Shown here piece by piece: positions 22,523-33,077 of a stretch of 64,000 nucleotides of DNA. The stretch is from Tetradesmus obliquus. Taxonomy: Eukaryota > Chlorophyta > Chlorophyceae > Sphaeropleales > Scenedesmaceae. The position numbers and the translations under genes were made by a program. Position 1 is the stretch's first letter, and each line of letters opens with the position of its first letter. Location: NCBI GenBank assembly GCA_030272155.1, contig CP126206.1:1240001-1304000 (forward strand), read 5' to 3'. Below the pieces are notes generated by a model. It ran no database searches. It saw only the letters and a program-made list of their open reading frames with translations, and was not told the origin of the DNA.

Positions 22523-22639
22523 CTTTGTGTTGTGGCAGAGTGTTGCTGTTGTTGGTTGTTGGCTCTGGACGAGTCCCTCAAACCGTGTCACTTTTGCTAC
22601 AGCAAAATCATTGAATTGTCAACCGCCAGCGGCAGACGC

Positions 22640-22765
22640 TTGCAGCAGTGACGCTTTCTGCGCGGCAGCACTGCACACAGCATTGCAAAAGCTGACAACA
22701 ACATGCACTCTTTACATTGTGACGGTGCATTTGTGGCACCAGGCTATTTGTCAATGGCATCATAG
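22640..22765 (+). pseudogene. Decayed partial copy of the GT32/DUF3431 gene
   Basis: The region reads CGGCAGCACTGCACACAGCA, then GCTGACAACAACATGCACTC, then TTTGTGGCACCAGGCTA. This closely matches 20936-21026 of the upstream gene (AALHAALQTADNSMHSSH, FVAPGY). No reading frame continues, so this is a duplicated internal fragment. Confidence 0.85.
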
Positions 22766-22784
22766 AGCTGGGTGTTAAGGGCAG

Positions 22785-23250
22785 GTGAACAGCAGGGCAC
22801 AGATGTTGACAGGCTTTCAGCCGCACTTGGACTCTTTTGATAGTATCTCGCTCCACAGCTCTCCACACTTGCATTTGCTAGCAATGCAGGATTGCAGCTG
22901 CACTTTGACGCTCAAATGATGTCTCCACATTTGGGTTGCCAGCATTGCAGCTGATTTCAAAACTGTCCGTGGTGCTGTCTCTGCACTTGAAGTCACCGGC
23001 ATTGCAGGCGTGCCGGTGCACTTCAAACTCTTCTTGTTGCTGGCTCTACACTTGTAGGCACTGGAGTTGCACGCTTGCTGGTGCATTTAAAACGTGTCAT
23101 GCTGCTGACTCCACGCTTTGAGTTGCTAGCATTGCAGGCTTGTAGCTGCTTTTGGAACTTTGCATGATGCTGTCTCTACACTTGGATCTCCGGCACCGCA
23201 CGACTGTAGCTGCATTTGCACTTGCTGCTGTCTTGTACTGCGTACTGCAA
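22785..23250 (+). repeat. Degenerate minisatellite, unit about 60 bases
   Basis: A unit resembling CACTTG..CACCGGCATTGCAGGC followed by TGCACTTCAAACT and TGCTGTCTCTACACTTG recurs about six to seven times with drift. The best-matched units are at about 22920-23110. Confidence 0.7.
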
Positions 23251-23540
23251 GGGTTGCAAGGGTTTTGGGCTCTGTGGAGTACTACTACTAGTAGGGGTGG
23301 TGCGGGGTAGGGGCAAGGTAGTGCAGGGGAGGGGCGGAGTTTCAAGAGGACGCCATTGTAAGTTGGGGGCTGTGAAGCCTGCGTATACACATAGATGTAA
23401 GGGAATGTGTTTGTAGTGTACACGTGCCACTCACAGTGTTTGTGACGCGCGGGTGTGGCGTCCGAACGTTAGACACAGTGACTATGTGATAACATGTACC
23501 CGGACGATTAGAGGAACGAAAATCGTCGGAGACTGTGGCC

Positions 23541-23747
23541 CTATATGGCGCCAAATAACACTGTTACACCTGGGTCTTCCGCCTCGAACTGCGCGGGTAT
23601 CTTTGACGCTGTGACAACGAACGTGTGCCCAAAGGGGTTTGCGTCGAGATGCACATTTATATCTGAACTTTGAGCGCTCGAGGAGCCCGCATTGCAGAGC
23701 GTCGAGGGGTCGTAACAGTCCTTGAATACGTTGAAGCAGCCCATCAA
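23541..23747 (-). CDS. Possible small coding segment, unknown
   Basis: The minus-strand frame reads MMGCFNVFKDCYDPSTLC, then GSSSAQSSDINVHLDANPFG and GHTFVVTASKIPAQF. It has balanced composition and no CAG/CTG repeats, unlike neighbouring shadow frames. No family is recognised. It may be an exon, a mobile-element remnant or chance. Confidence 0.25.
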   Translation of the reverse strand: MMGCFNVFKDCYDPSTLCNAGSSSAQSSDINVHLDANPFGHTFVVTASKIPAQFEAEDPGVTVLFGAI

Positions 23748-23748
23748 G

Positions 23749-24223
23749 AATGCCTGGTAATGTTTATGACAAACAGCTGCAACAAGTGGGCAAATTACGA
23801 CCCCTAGTTCCTCTTATTCGCCAGGTTCAATGGCCGAAGGTGTTTGAGGACGCGGGTTTGACTTTGCCAGAGGTAGCGTGCAGTTGTTTCACCGTAACCA
23901 CCCATTAAGAAGTCAGACATACGTTTTACAGAGGTAATGTTGCGCCTCGATGCACATCAGTGCCTGGTACACGCAGCTGTCCGGATTCTTTCGTGTGTTG
24001 CTGTTTGCGTGTGTGCATTGCACGTGCATGCCTTGCATACGTTCGTGTTGAAAGCTTTGATTTTTCTTTCATAGTATTGTACCAGTTTATGGTATTGAAC
24101 AACTGGACTTTGACGAAGCTCTTGAATATCTTGCTAGCTGCAAGAACCAAAACACTCTCCAACACGTTCAGATTCAATCGCCGGTTCTGGAATGCGTCTC
24201 AGCATGTGCCGAGGACACTTGAC
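23749..24223 (+). CDS. Possible two-exon small gene, unknown
   Basis: A start at 23749 reads MPGNVYDKQLQQVGKLRPLV, then IRQVQWPKVFEDAGLTLPE. A second open stretch after TTTCATAG (from about 24075) reads IVPVYGIEQLDFDEALEYL, then SCKNQNTLQHVQIQSPVLE and ends with TGA at 24223. A donor GTGCAG at about 23881 would join them in frame. Codon use is AT-richer and free of CAG repeats, unlike all flanking genes. I do not recognise the protein; a mobile-element or transferred origin is possible but unproven. Confidence 0.3.
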
Positions 24224-24341
24224 TTGCGAGAGCATTGAGGGGCAGGGCCGGTCCTGGCAGTGGTGGGAGGGGTGGGTGGTGGGCCGGAGGGCTTCATTAA
24301 TGAAGCCAAAGTCAAATATTTGATGACGCATCACAGCTGTG

Positions 24342-24389
24342 ATGGGTTCACATGAGGGTTGCCTGCAGGCAACCCCCATGTGAACCCAT
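24342..24389. repeat. Near-perfect 48-base palindrome
   Basis: Two 24-base arms (ATGGGTTCACATG.GGGTTGCCTG) are reverse complements with one mismatch and no loop; the centre is GCCTGCAGGC. It lies just beyond the 3' end of CYP97C and its tail echoes. Confidence 0.9.
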
Positions 24390-24499
24390 GCACCTGGCAC
24401 ACAAGCAAGGAAACCATCGTCCGGGATACGGAGTTGAGACTCCCCAATTTGACAGCCATCGATCATTGATGAGTTATCAAGTCACCAATGCTGCTGCCG

Positions 24500-24845
24500 G
24501 CAGGTTCTGCTTCTCCCCCTGCCGCTCATTACTGATCATATACACCCCGTCCTTGATGTAAATGATGGCCCAGTCAGCAAGCATTTCATTGCCTTTGGCA
24601 GCAGCCATACAGAAAACAATGCCTGGCCTGTCGCTGTTCTTGCAGCGCTGCCAGCGCAGTGTGCATCCAAGCAGTCAAGCACCCTCTTCATCACCACGCC
24701 GCATTACGCCACGACTGCTGCTGCCGGCTGCTGCTGCTTCACGCCCTGCCGCTCCTTCACATTCATGTAGAGCCCATCCGTGGTGTGGATTGTAGCGCCT
24801 GTTGTCATGTTGATGGTCTGACCAGGCACCAGGAGAACTCACAGA
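24500..24845 (-). repeat. Tail echoes of the CYP97C terminal exon
   Basis: On the minus strand, 24740-24840 repeats the end of the last exon ([29 protein letters not shown]) with frame breaks. About 24485-24570 holds a more decayed copy. Both lie downstream of the intact stop at 24952. Confidence 0.85.
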
Positions 24846-24951
24846 CGCTTCAGCAGCACTGCCAGCAGCACTGCCAGCACTGCCAGTGCCACAACAGCCA
24901 AAGCAAGCACCAAACCAGTCAACCAAACTTCCTGCAGCAGACGCCTTCCCA

Positions 24952-25191
24952 TTACGCTACCACTGCTGCTGCCGGCTGCTGCTGCTTCACGGCCTGCCGC
25001 TCCTTCACATTCATGTAGAGCCCATCCGTGGTGTGGATGGTAGCTCCTGTTGTCATGTTGATGGTCTGGCCTGGCACTAGCGAAAACTCAAAGCGCTTCA
25101 GCAGCACTGCCAGCGCCACAACTGCCTCCATGAGGGCGAACTGGTCGCCCACGCACTTGCGCGGGCCGCCGCTGAAGGGAATGTACCTGAC

Positions 25192-25225
<34 letters not shown>

Positions 25226-26896
25226 CAGCAGATGCCGGTGGGGAGCAGCGAAGAATTTGGAGGAAGGAATTGTACTGAAAGCGACACTCAATGTGAGCAC
25301 TTGCATCTCTGGCAACAACTAGGTGACAGACGTGCAAAGGCTGGAGCATGTCCCGTCTTGGCGTCTGTTGACATCTGCTGCTGCTGCTGCTGCTGCTGCC
25401 CGCCTCACCTGTAGTCGGTGTTCTGCTCTGTGGGCATGGGCTGGTCCAGCGGGAAGCGCTCCGGCAGGAACGCCTCGGGGTCCTCCCACACCTGCATTGT
25501 GTGTGTCATGCAACGGAAAAAATAACATGTTACTATCATTATACTGAGAGGGTGTCAAACATGGTTGCAGGTGCATGGTCCAGCAAGAAGCGCTCCACCA
25601 GGCACGCCTCGGGGTCCTCGCACTCCTGCAACGTGTTGTGGTGGATGTTGTACGCGCTGATCATCACGTCCTGGCCCTTCACCACTTCATTGCCGCCCGG
25701 CAGCACGCCCAGCAACAAGCTTTTCAACCCTACTGTTGAATAAATTTTGTGACATGTCATAACATGTTATTCACTCACCTGCGGCGAGTGGTGGATGTTG
25801 TACACGCTGATCATCACGTCTTGGCCCTTGACGACCTCATAACCGCCCGGCAGCACATCCGGCTGCCTTGCGCGCCGCAGCAGCACTGGCGGGTGCGGGT
25901 ACAGCCGCATGCTCTCGTTCACGCAGCGCAGCGTGTACTTGAGCTCTGCATACTGCTGCATGGTGGGCATGGTGCCGCTGCCCAGCACCCTGTCCACCTC
26001 CTCCTGCATGATGGCAGATGAGATGGTCGACAGAGCGCACAGATGAACATTGTGCCACCGGGCTTGCCTGTGCCCATAAACACATTCAGACATCATCAAC
26101 CCAACTGCGCTTTCCGCATCTGCTTGGCGTTCTGCGCCAACAGATACAAAGATGCAACACCCACCCACCCACCTACATAACCCACCCACCCACCCACCCA
26201 CCCATCCACCCACCCACAAAATAAGGCAGTGCTGCATCTTAGCACACCTACGCTTTCTGCTTCTGCTCCGGGTTCTGTGCCAGCACGTACAGCGCCCATG
26301 TCAGAGCGCTGCCGGTTGTCTCGTGCCCCACCACCAACATGGACAGCAGATGTAGTCAGCAGACAACAGACCGCACACTAAATTCAACGTGCCGCACAAA
26401 CAGACAACCACATGCAACACACCTGCAGGCACACACTCCTGACATAACCTATACTCACCTGTGCTTTCCGCATCTGCTCGGGGTTCTGTGCCAGCAGGTA
26501 CAGCGTCCATGTCAGAGCGCTGCCGGTTGTCTCGTGCCCCGCCACCAGCATGGACAGCAGGTCGTCCCGCAGCTGCGTGCTGTCCACCTCTTCACGGGCA
26601 GCAATCAGGAAGCGCAGCACGCTAGGGTCGCCTGTGCAGGCAGCAGCAGCAGCGGCGACGGCGGCAGCAGCATGCTCAGCAGTTCATCTCGCAGCTGCGT
26701 GCTGTCCGCCTCTTCACGGGCAGCAATCAGGAAGCGCAGCACGCTGGGATTGCCTGCAGTGGCAGCAGCAGCGGCGGCAGCAGCAGAAGCAGCATCAGCA
26801 GTGGTGGCATACTTGGCGGGTCATCTTGCAGCTGTGTGTTGTCAATCTCTTCACGCGTGGCAACCAGGAAGCGCAGCACGCTGGGGTCACCTGCAG

Positions 26897-26971
<75 letters not shown>

Positions 26972-29900
26972 GCTCAGCAAGTGCAGCAGCAAACAAAGTA
27001 GACACAGGCTCAAACACTCAGGGACAGTACCGCACCACTGAGGCTATGACTGGTGCAGTACACACAAACTTCAGACAATCGACATGCCCGAAACACTCAA
27101 CAACCCAGAACCCTGGGCCCTGCTGGCCCCACCTTGGTTCATGTACTCCTCTCCTGCTGCGCTGGCTGCTGCTGCTGCCGCCATCTCCTCCTCATCAACC
27201 ATCTCCTTGCACTTCCTGCGAGGATGAAAAAGTGTCAACGGACACTTGATTATGTGATTGAAGATCACGTAGAAAGGTTGCAGGTTGACAACATGATGGC
27301 TGCCATCTCCATACCTCAACCACCTCCTTGCACTTCCTGCATGTCATGACATCATAACAGATACATCTGCGTACATAACATGATCTGATAACGTCTGTGA
27401 CGAGTGCCACAGTCACTTAACATGCTAGTCATGACGTGGCCGCAGCACTGTGCTGGCATGCCTTGAGCGTGGTGTTGTGTGCCTGGTCAGCTCACAGCAG
27501 AAACCTGATTCAAAAACCCTGCACATGGGGCCCGAATATGAAAATGAAGCCTACACATCACGGCCACCTGATGAGTGTGGTGGTTGTTTCCCGGATCAGC
27601 TCCACTGCAGCCAGCGCCTTGCGCTGACGAGGAATGAGCGGGGCCAGGATGGGGAACTGCAGCACAGCAGCCGGGCAGCAAAACACAAAGTAGCACAAAT
27701 CAGTGGTACGGCCGCTACGGGGCCACAGAGTTGCTGGACTGCAGTCAAGGCCTTGCGCTGACAGGGAACGAAGCGGACCAGGGTGGGGAACTGCAGCGGA
27801 GCAGTAGCGACCTTGAACGAACCATAAACCTGAACACACCAACGTCGGCAGCAGGTCCGTGGCTTGCTGCTCGGCCTCCTCGATGCTCGTGCACACCGCC
27901 TGTGTCAACCGCCGCAAAGAATCTACACCAATAACTAGACCCTAGGCCGCAATCCCAAACTTGAGCTTTCAACCCTAAACATACCTTCCACAGAGGCAGC
28001 AGGTCTGTCGCGCGCTGCTCGGTCTCCTTTAAGCTGGTGTACACCGCCTGCATGAGAGCACAAACACACACACACACATGCTTAGCGACTTTTAAGCTGC
28101 TTGAATGCTGCCAAGCTGGCGATTGATCGTCTGGCAAAAATAGATCAGAAACGGCAGCATTGCACCCTGTTTGCATCATACAAGCCACCGGCACCAAGAC
28201 AGCGCAGCACACCACACTACGTTGTGAAGAGAGAGGACTGCACATGGCTCGCACCTGAATCAGTGGGCTGTCGCGGTTCAGTGCATCAAAATCGTAGTTG
28301 AACACTGCTTTGCCGATGATGTCCAGCGTGAGCTGGCTGAAGCAAGCCTCCATGTTGACTGACGCGCCTGATGCTGCTGCTGCTGCCAGCTTGTCGGCTA
28401 GGTGGAGGGAAGAGGGGCCAAACACGCGCGACAGCATCTCCTCAAGGTACGCCCTGCATTGTAACAAGGGAAGAGAACGTGTCAGTTGGTGGCTGCTGCT
28501 GCTGCTGCTGCCAGCTTGTCGGCTGGGTGCAGCGAGGAGGGGCCAAACAAGCGGGACAGCATCTCCTCAAGGTACGCCCTGCATTGCATTGCATTGCAGT
28601 GATGTTAGCAGACAGTAAGGGCAGTTTGCTGCTGCTGCTGCTGCTGCTGCCAGCTTGTCGGCGAGGTGGAGGGAAGAGGGGCCAAACACGCGGGACAGCA
28701 TCTCCTCAAGATACGCCCTGCATTGTAACAAGGGAAGAGAACGTGTCAGTTGGTGGCTGCTGCTGCTGCTGCTGCCAGCTTGTCGGCTGGGTGCAGCGAG
28801 GAGGGGCCAAACAAGCGGGACAGCATCTCCTCAAGGTACGCCCTGCATTGCATTGCATTGCAGTGATGTTAGCAGACAGTAAGGGCAGTTTGCTGCTGCT
28901 GCTGCTGCTGCTGCCAGCTTGTCGGCGAGGTGCAGCGAGGAGGGGCCAAACACACGGGAAAGCATCTCCTCAAGGTACGCCCTGCACATTGTCATGTCGC
29001 AGCGGAAAAGAGAGTAAGGCATCGCGTTGGATGCAGTAGCGGCACAGTGGACCATACCATATCTTCCAGATTTGCCGAGGACTGACAGCATCCATTGCAA
29101 AGATCACACCGCAGGTTCACCTGTGCAGGGAAGGTGACACTGCGCGCCGCCGCGCCCGCCACTGCTCCCCACCGGCCACCGCAAAGCCCTCTTCAAACAG
29201 ATACCGCGAAATCACAGCCACCAAGCCCTTGTCGTAGACGTTGGTTTTTGGTGCCGTTTTGGTTTGGTGGTTTGGTGGTTTGGTGGTTTTTGGTGCCGTA
29301 TGCTGCTGCTGCTGCCAGTTTTTGTGGCGTGTTCCTGATTGAACTGGCTGTCACTGAACAAATGCTCAACACCCTAAGCAGCCAGCCGCCGGGAGACGCT
29401 CACCTGTGCAGCGATGGTGACACTGCGCGCCGCCGCGCGCGCCACTGCTCACCGCCCGCAACAGCAAAGCCCTCTCCAAACAGAAACTGCGACACCTCAG
29501 CCACCAGGCCCTTGTCGTACACGTTGGTGCTGCTGTCTGTGCCGCGCAGCACGTGCTTGGCTGCTGCTGGGTCAGATATGACCAGGAAGCTGCTCACAGG
29601 GCCTGCAGGAAACACAGCGTGGTTTGCAGGAAACAGAGACGGGTTGCAGGAAACGAGGCAGGGCTTGCAGGAAACACAGGATTTGAGGTGCGCTGGGTGC
29701 AGGATGCTCTTCTGTCACCATCGCTGTGGGGCTACAATCAGCGTGTGGCCGGCAATCATAACACAGTAACATGGCAAACAACAACTATGCATTCAACTTT
29801 TCAGCCCACCTATGGGCAGCAGCCACATGGGCCCTGATTCTGTGAAGCACTTGAACAGCGCCAAGCACTGCTTCAGCGACATGACACTACCGCAACAAGA

Positions 29901-31178
29901 TATTTGTGGACTTGAAATGACATTACAAAATGTAACAAAGTAACAATTTTCCACCTGTGGGCAGCAGGTACACTGGCCCTGACTCTGTGAACCACTTGTA
30001 CAGCGCCTTGAACAGCGCGCCACCCAGCAGGTCTTGGATGTCCTCCGGCTTGGCATCAGCCACAGGTATGTTCTGCAGGAACAAAAATAAACCAGAGCAA
30101 GTTTAGCTTTTCGCTCGACCTGAAGCCCTAGCGCACATGCCCCTGCTGCGCAGAACGCCTGGAAGTGCCTTTTGCTATCGCCAGCACCCACGCAGCAGAT
30201 ACATGCACAAAGCGGCAGCCAACTTGAGCTGCATTACTGCACTGACTCGTGGCAGGCTGCCTGCAAGTCTGTCTGTTGCTGCGGCTGCTGCTGCTGCTGC
30301 TGCTGCTGGCTGCTGCTGGCTGCTGTGGTTTGCCCTGCTGCAGGTATTGGGTCTGGACCTGAACTGTGATGCTGCCCAAGCTGATGTAGCTGATGTCAGC
30401 AGGTACACCAGCAGCTGCAGCTACGTGGAACTTGCTGCTGCCGCACCACATGCACACCAGGCTGCCTGGCCAACATCAGGCTACACAAACTGTTTTACGC
30501 ATGCCTGCACTGCTGCTGATGATGACACTGTTGCTGCTACTGCTGTGTATATGGCTGGAAGTGTCAACGATGCATTAGCTGTAGTGGGGCTTGTATTGCA
30601 GCATAGGCCTGACCTGTTGTCTCACAAGGCTGACCTGGCCTGCCGCCATCGCAGCATGCTCAGCGTTGCGGGTACAGCACACATCCAACAGGCCATCACA
30701 AACTCGGATACTGAACCTTAACAAACCCATGCTAGGACAAATCACATATTGGCGTGTGTCGGCAACTGCAACTGCAACTGCAAATCTCCACTCACCCCTT
30801 TGCCACTCCACAGCAGGCTGAGCTGTGTCAGCCAAGCCGGGCTGATGCTGCTGGCTCCCGCCCCTGCTGCGTCAATGTTCTTGCCTCCAACTGGGCCAGA
30901 GTCCTGCGAGCAGTCGACAGTCAACGGTCAATCGCCAATGGGCGTTCGCCAGAGCTGCCTGGGATGTTGGCTGTCCCTGCTGCTCTGCTGCTGCTTGCAG
31001 GACAGCCTGGGATCAGCCCCACCTCGTCGTCTGACGCGCGTGCCGCAATGCTGCGTTTGATTTGTGTGCGTGTAGACGCACGGCTAGACACGACGCGGCA
31101 TGGCGAGGCACCTTGCAGCACCGGCCTGCTGCCAGTGCTGCGTGTATTGCTAAGCGAGCGCTGCTGAAGTAGCGACAT
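24952..31178 (-). CDS. CYP97C: CYP97C-type cytochrome P450, carotenoid epsilon-ring hydroxylase
   Basis: Exons, in transcript order, are 31178-31023, 30903-30796, 30072-29955, 29602-29404, 28453-28255, 28047-27985, 27656-27568, 27215-27133, 26631-26459, 26003-25779, 25491-25409 and 25186-24952. They total 1,731 bases, 576 residues with every phase matched. Residues 1-50 are a chloroplast transit peptide ([16 protein letters not shown] to AARASDDE). P450 hallmarks are AGHETT in helix I, NESMR (ExxR) and the haem loop [12 protein letters not shown]. Segments [30 protein letters not shown] and DLLGGALF are typical of plant CYP97C (LUT1), rather than CYP97A. The family hydroxylates the epsilon ring of carotenes in plastids, leading to lutein. 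ATG 31208 is an in-frame alternative start. Introns contain echoes of most exons. Confidence 0.92.
25558..25720 (-). repeat. Fused tail echo of exon 10 and head echo of exon 11 (CYP97C)
   Basis: On the minus strand this reads [25 protein letters not shown], then ACACGTTGCAG and [18 protein letters not shown]. The first part echoes the end of exon 10 and the last part the start of exon 11. The ACACGTTGCAG between them matches the end of the real intron (ACACAATGCAG), so the intron interior was lost in this copy. Confidence 0.8.
26085..26345 (-). repeat. Two tail echoes of CYP97C exon 9 around a CCCA tract
   Basis: 26245-26345 echoes [20 protein letters not shown], then AQNPEQ. 26100-26148 echoes [15 protein letters not shown]. 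Both lie downstream (in the transcript) of exon 9. Between them is a (CCCA)n-rich tract, about 26158-26216. Confidence 0.85.
26158..26216 (-). repeat. GGGT-rich intron tract (G-quadruplex candidate)
   Basis: On the transcribed-sense minus strand the tract is a run of GTGGGTGGGTGG units with one interruption (GGGTTATGTAGGTGGG). It has well over four G triplets separated by one to three bases. Confidence 0.75.
26650..26962 (-). repeat. Two head echoes of CYP97C exon 9 plus CAG/CTG tract
   Basis: 26670-26752 ([20 protein letters not shown]) and 26818-26893 ([20 protein letters not shown]) repeat the start of exon 9, upstream of the intact 26631-26459. The outer one borders a long plus-strand CAG tract (26898-26961), which is CTG on the transcript. 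Confidence 0.9.
27305..27345 (-). repeat. Head echo of CYP97C exon 8
   Basis: On the minus strand ATGCAG|GAAGTGCAAGGAGGTGG repeats the start of the intact exon 27215-27133 (KCKEMVDEE). Confidence 0.8.
27735..27905 (-). repeat. Head echo of exon 7 and echo of exon 6 (CYP97C)
   Basis: 27748-27800 repeats the start of exon 7 (LQFPTLVRF, then RQRKAL-like). 27842-27900 repeats exon 6 ([18 protein letters not shown]). Their order, exon 6 copy then exon 7 copy, fits tail and head echoes in the same intron. Confidence 0.8.
28500..28990 (-). repeat. Four head echoes of CYP97C exon 5 in a 264-bp higher-order repeat
   Basis: [21 protein letters not shown] copies lie at about 28505-28583, 28640-28718, 28769-28847 and 28905-28983, upstream of the intact 28453-28255. 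The block from 28461 recurs from 28725 almost unchanged, so a pair of echoes was duplicated recently with a 264-base period. Confidence 0.9.
29100..29260 (-). repeat. Tail echo of CYP97C exon 4
   Basis: The minus strand repeats [20 protein letters not shown], then [12 protein letters not shown], with substitutions. It lies downstream in the transcript of the intact exon 29602-29404. Confidence 0.85.
29605..29685 (-). repeat. Short TTGCAGGAAAC tandem motif
   Basis: On the plus strand GCAGGAAAC recurs about every 15-20 bases, five times. The same motif appears in the lipase coding exon (35185-35245), and its complement TTCCTGCAA recurs before the lipase exon at 36027. Confidence 0.7.
29812..29882 (-). 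repeat. Tail echo of CYP97C exon 3
   Basis: On the minus strand [18 protein letters not shown] with a following GTGGG echoes the end of the intact exon 30072-29955 ([18 protein letters not shown]). Confidence 0.85.
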
Positions 31179-31499
31179 GGTCAAAAAACATTCATCAAAA
31201 CCTTCCAAAACCGTTTTACATCAAATGCAGGGAGATCTATGGTGCCGATTGCAACTAGGACTTGCCCTGTCATGTCCTTGGTGTGTCTGTCAACCAGGGC
31301 TGTCACGAGCCCAACACGAGCTCGCTACTGTTGAGAACACGACAACTCAATACACGTCAGTTTGATAGGACGAAAGTGATAGTTAAGGGTCAAGGTCACC
31401 CCTCACACACCGTGTGCTGTCAGCAGTAAGGACAACAAGGACAAGCAGCAGCTTGCTGCTGCCAGCATCTCCTGCACATCAGTCCTAGTAACATATACT
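31179..31499. promoter_or_regulatory. Bidirectional promoter region, CYP97C / Gln-Ser-rich gene
   Basis: Only 321 bases separate the CYP97C start (31178, minus) from the start of the opposite gene (31500, plus). The same interval, 319 bases, is kept in the inverted copy at 46358-46676, including a GACAACAAGGACAAGCAGCA block. I identify no specific operator. Confidence 0.6.
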
Positions 31500-32805
31500 A
31501 TGACGCTTTATGTTCAGGAGCTCGTGTTAGTTGAACCGGATGAAGCAGCAGAGCAGCACAGCCGGCTGCGCATCAGCTGTGAGCGCCAAGTGTCCCCAGT
31601 GGCAGGTGCGCAAGCCAGTCAGAGCATGAGCCATCATCTGGCCATCATCCAGCGCAGCATCAGCAGAAGGCAGGAGATGCATACAGGCACTAGTAGTATG
31701 TGTGGTCGAAGCAGCGGTTTTTGGATTGTGCAGCATGTTCTGGACACCATATGTGTTGCAGGTCAGGCCTGCTGCGCTGCAGCTGCCAGGCGCAACGCCA
31801 GTGAATGCACCAGCCCAGCTAGCCAGCACATAAGACTCGACACTCCACCCTGGCATCTGCACAGCAAGTTGTTACACTGGCAGTTCTGAACACAGCTTAT
31901 ATCCTCCAGCAACTGCGTTGAGAAGCAGCACCACCAACGCACAGTCGCCACAATCCCGCCTGCCGCATGTTTGACCGCATGTTCGACCGCTGGTTTCCTG
32001 CAGGTCTGCAGCTGACCGCCGCCCTCAGCCCAAATACGCCGCAGCAGCCAGCCAGCTTGCAGGAACTCTGCTTTTCTCTGTACACCAAACACACTCAAGC
32101 CCTGCACAGGGCGCGGCTGGACTTGGAATCCAACTGCAGCAGCGCCAGCAGGGCTACTGTAGAGGGCTCAGTGCAGCTCAGCAGCAGCTGCTTGGCGTCT
32201 GCCACACTAGGCATGGACCTCAGCAGTATGTGGCGAGGTCAAACAGGTCAAACCAAGGTGCAGCAGCAGCATGGTGCTGGTGGGGTGCCAGGGGCTGCAG
32301 TAGGTGCAGCACTGGCCAAAGCCAGCAGCAGCAAACGCAGGAGGCTTGAGGCGAAGTGGATGGCAGCAGAAGGCCTGGGGCGGCAGCTGGTGCTGCAGGC
32401 GGTGCAGCAGCTGTCACAGCAGCACTTGCTGCAGCTGGCTGCGAGCTCAACAAGGGACAGCAGCAGCAGTAGTGGTGGTGGTGAGTGCGGCAGTACCTGG
32501 CTTGAGGTCAGCATTAGTGCAGTGAGCGCCCCAGCAGAGGCGCTCAAGCTGGCAGCAGGCATCCCAGGCAGCAGCAGCAGCAGTGGCGCCGGCAGCGGGG
32601 GCGGCGGCGGCAGCTGTAAGCATGGCAGTGCTGTCAGCACAAGCGCAGACTCACACGCAGACAAAGATCAACACGATCAGCAGCAGCAGCAGAAGCGGCG
32701 GCAGCAGCAGCAGCAGCACTTGCTGCAGCCGCCACAAAGATGCCAAGAGGTTGCTGACTTCAAGGAGAAGCGCTTCCAGTCGCAGCAGCGGCAACTTCAG
32801 CAGCA

Positions 32806-32860
<55 letters not shown>

Positions 32861-33029
32861 TCGCAACCCAATGGCAGCATCCGGCAGGGGTTGCTTTTTT
32901 CATGGTGGCAGAAGCTGCAGCAGATGCTGCCACACAAGCAGCAGCAGCAGCAGCGTTTAGCAGGGAAGCATACTGCAGGAGCTTCTCCAGCCCAGCAGCT
33001 AGGCAGGAAGCTGCAGCAGTTGCATGTAA

Positions 33030-33077
<48 letters not shown>

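Noticed and set aside
22047..22523. Short minus-strand proteins with similar starts (MQVRSCAF.., MQNDRFRH..)
   Set aside because: Their similarity to plus-strand frames comes from the inverted repeat, not from real genes.
25558..25720. Intronless junction of CYP97C exons 10 and 11 suggesting a retroposed copy
   Set aside because: The junction still contains ACACGTTGCAG, matching the last bases of the real intron, and the exon 10 part stops early. Deletion between a tail echo and a head echo explains it better.
30137..30721. 195-codon plus-strand frame as a gene nested in a CYP97C intron
   Set aside because: It is Ala/Cys/His-rich, has no motif, includes a CTG tract read as poly-Ala, and lies antisense in intron 2. 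There is no independent support.
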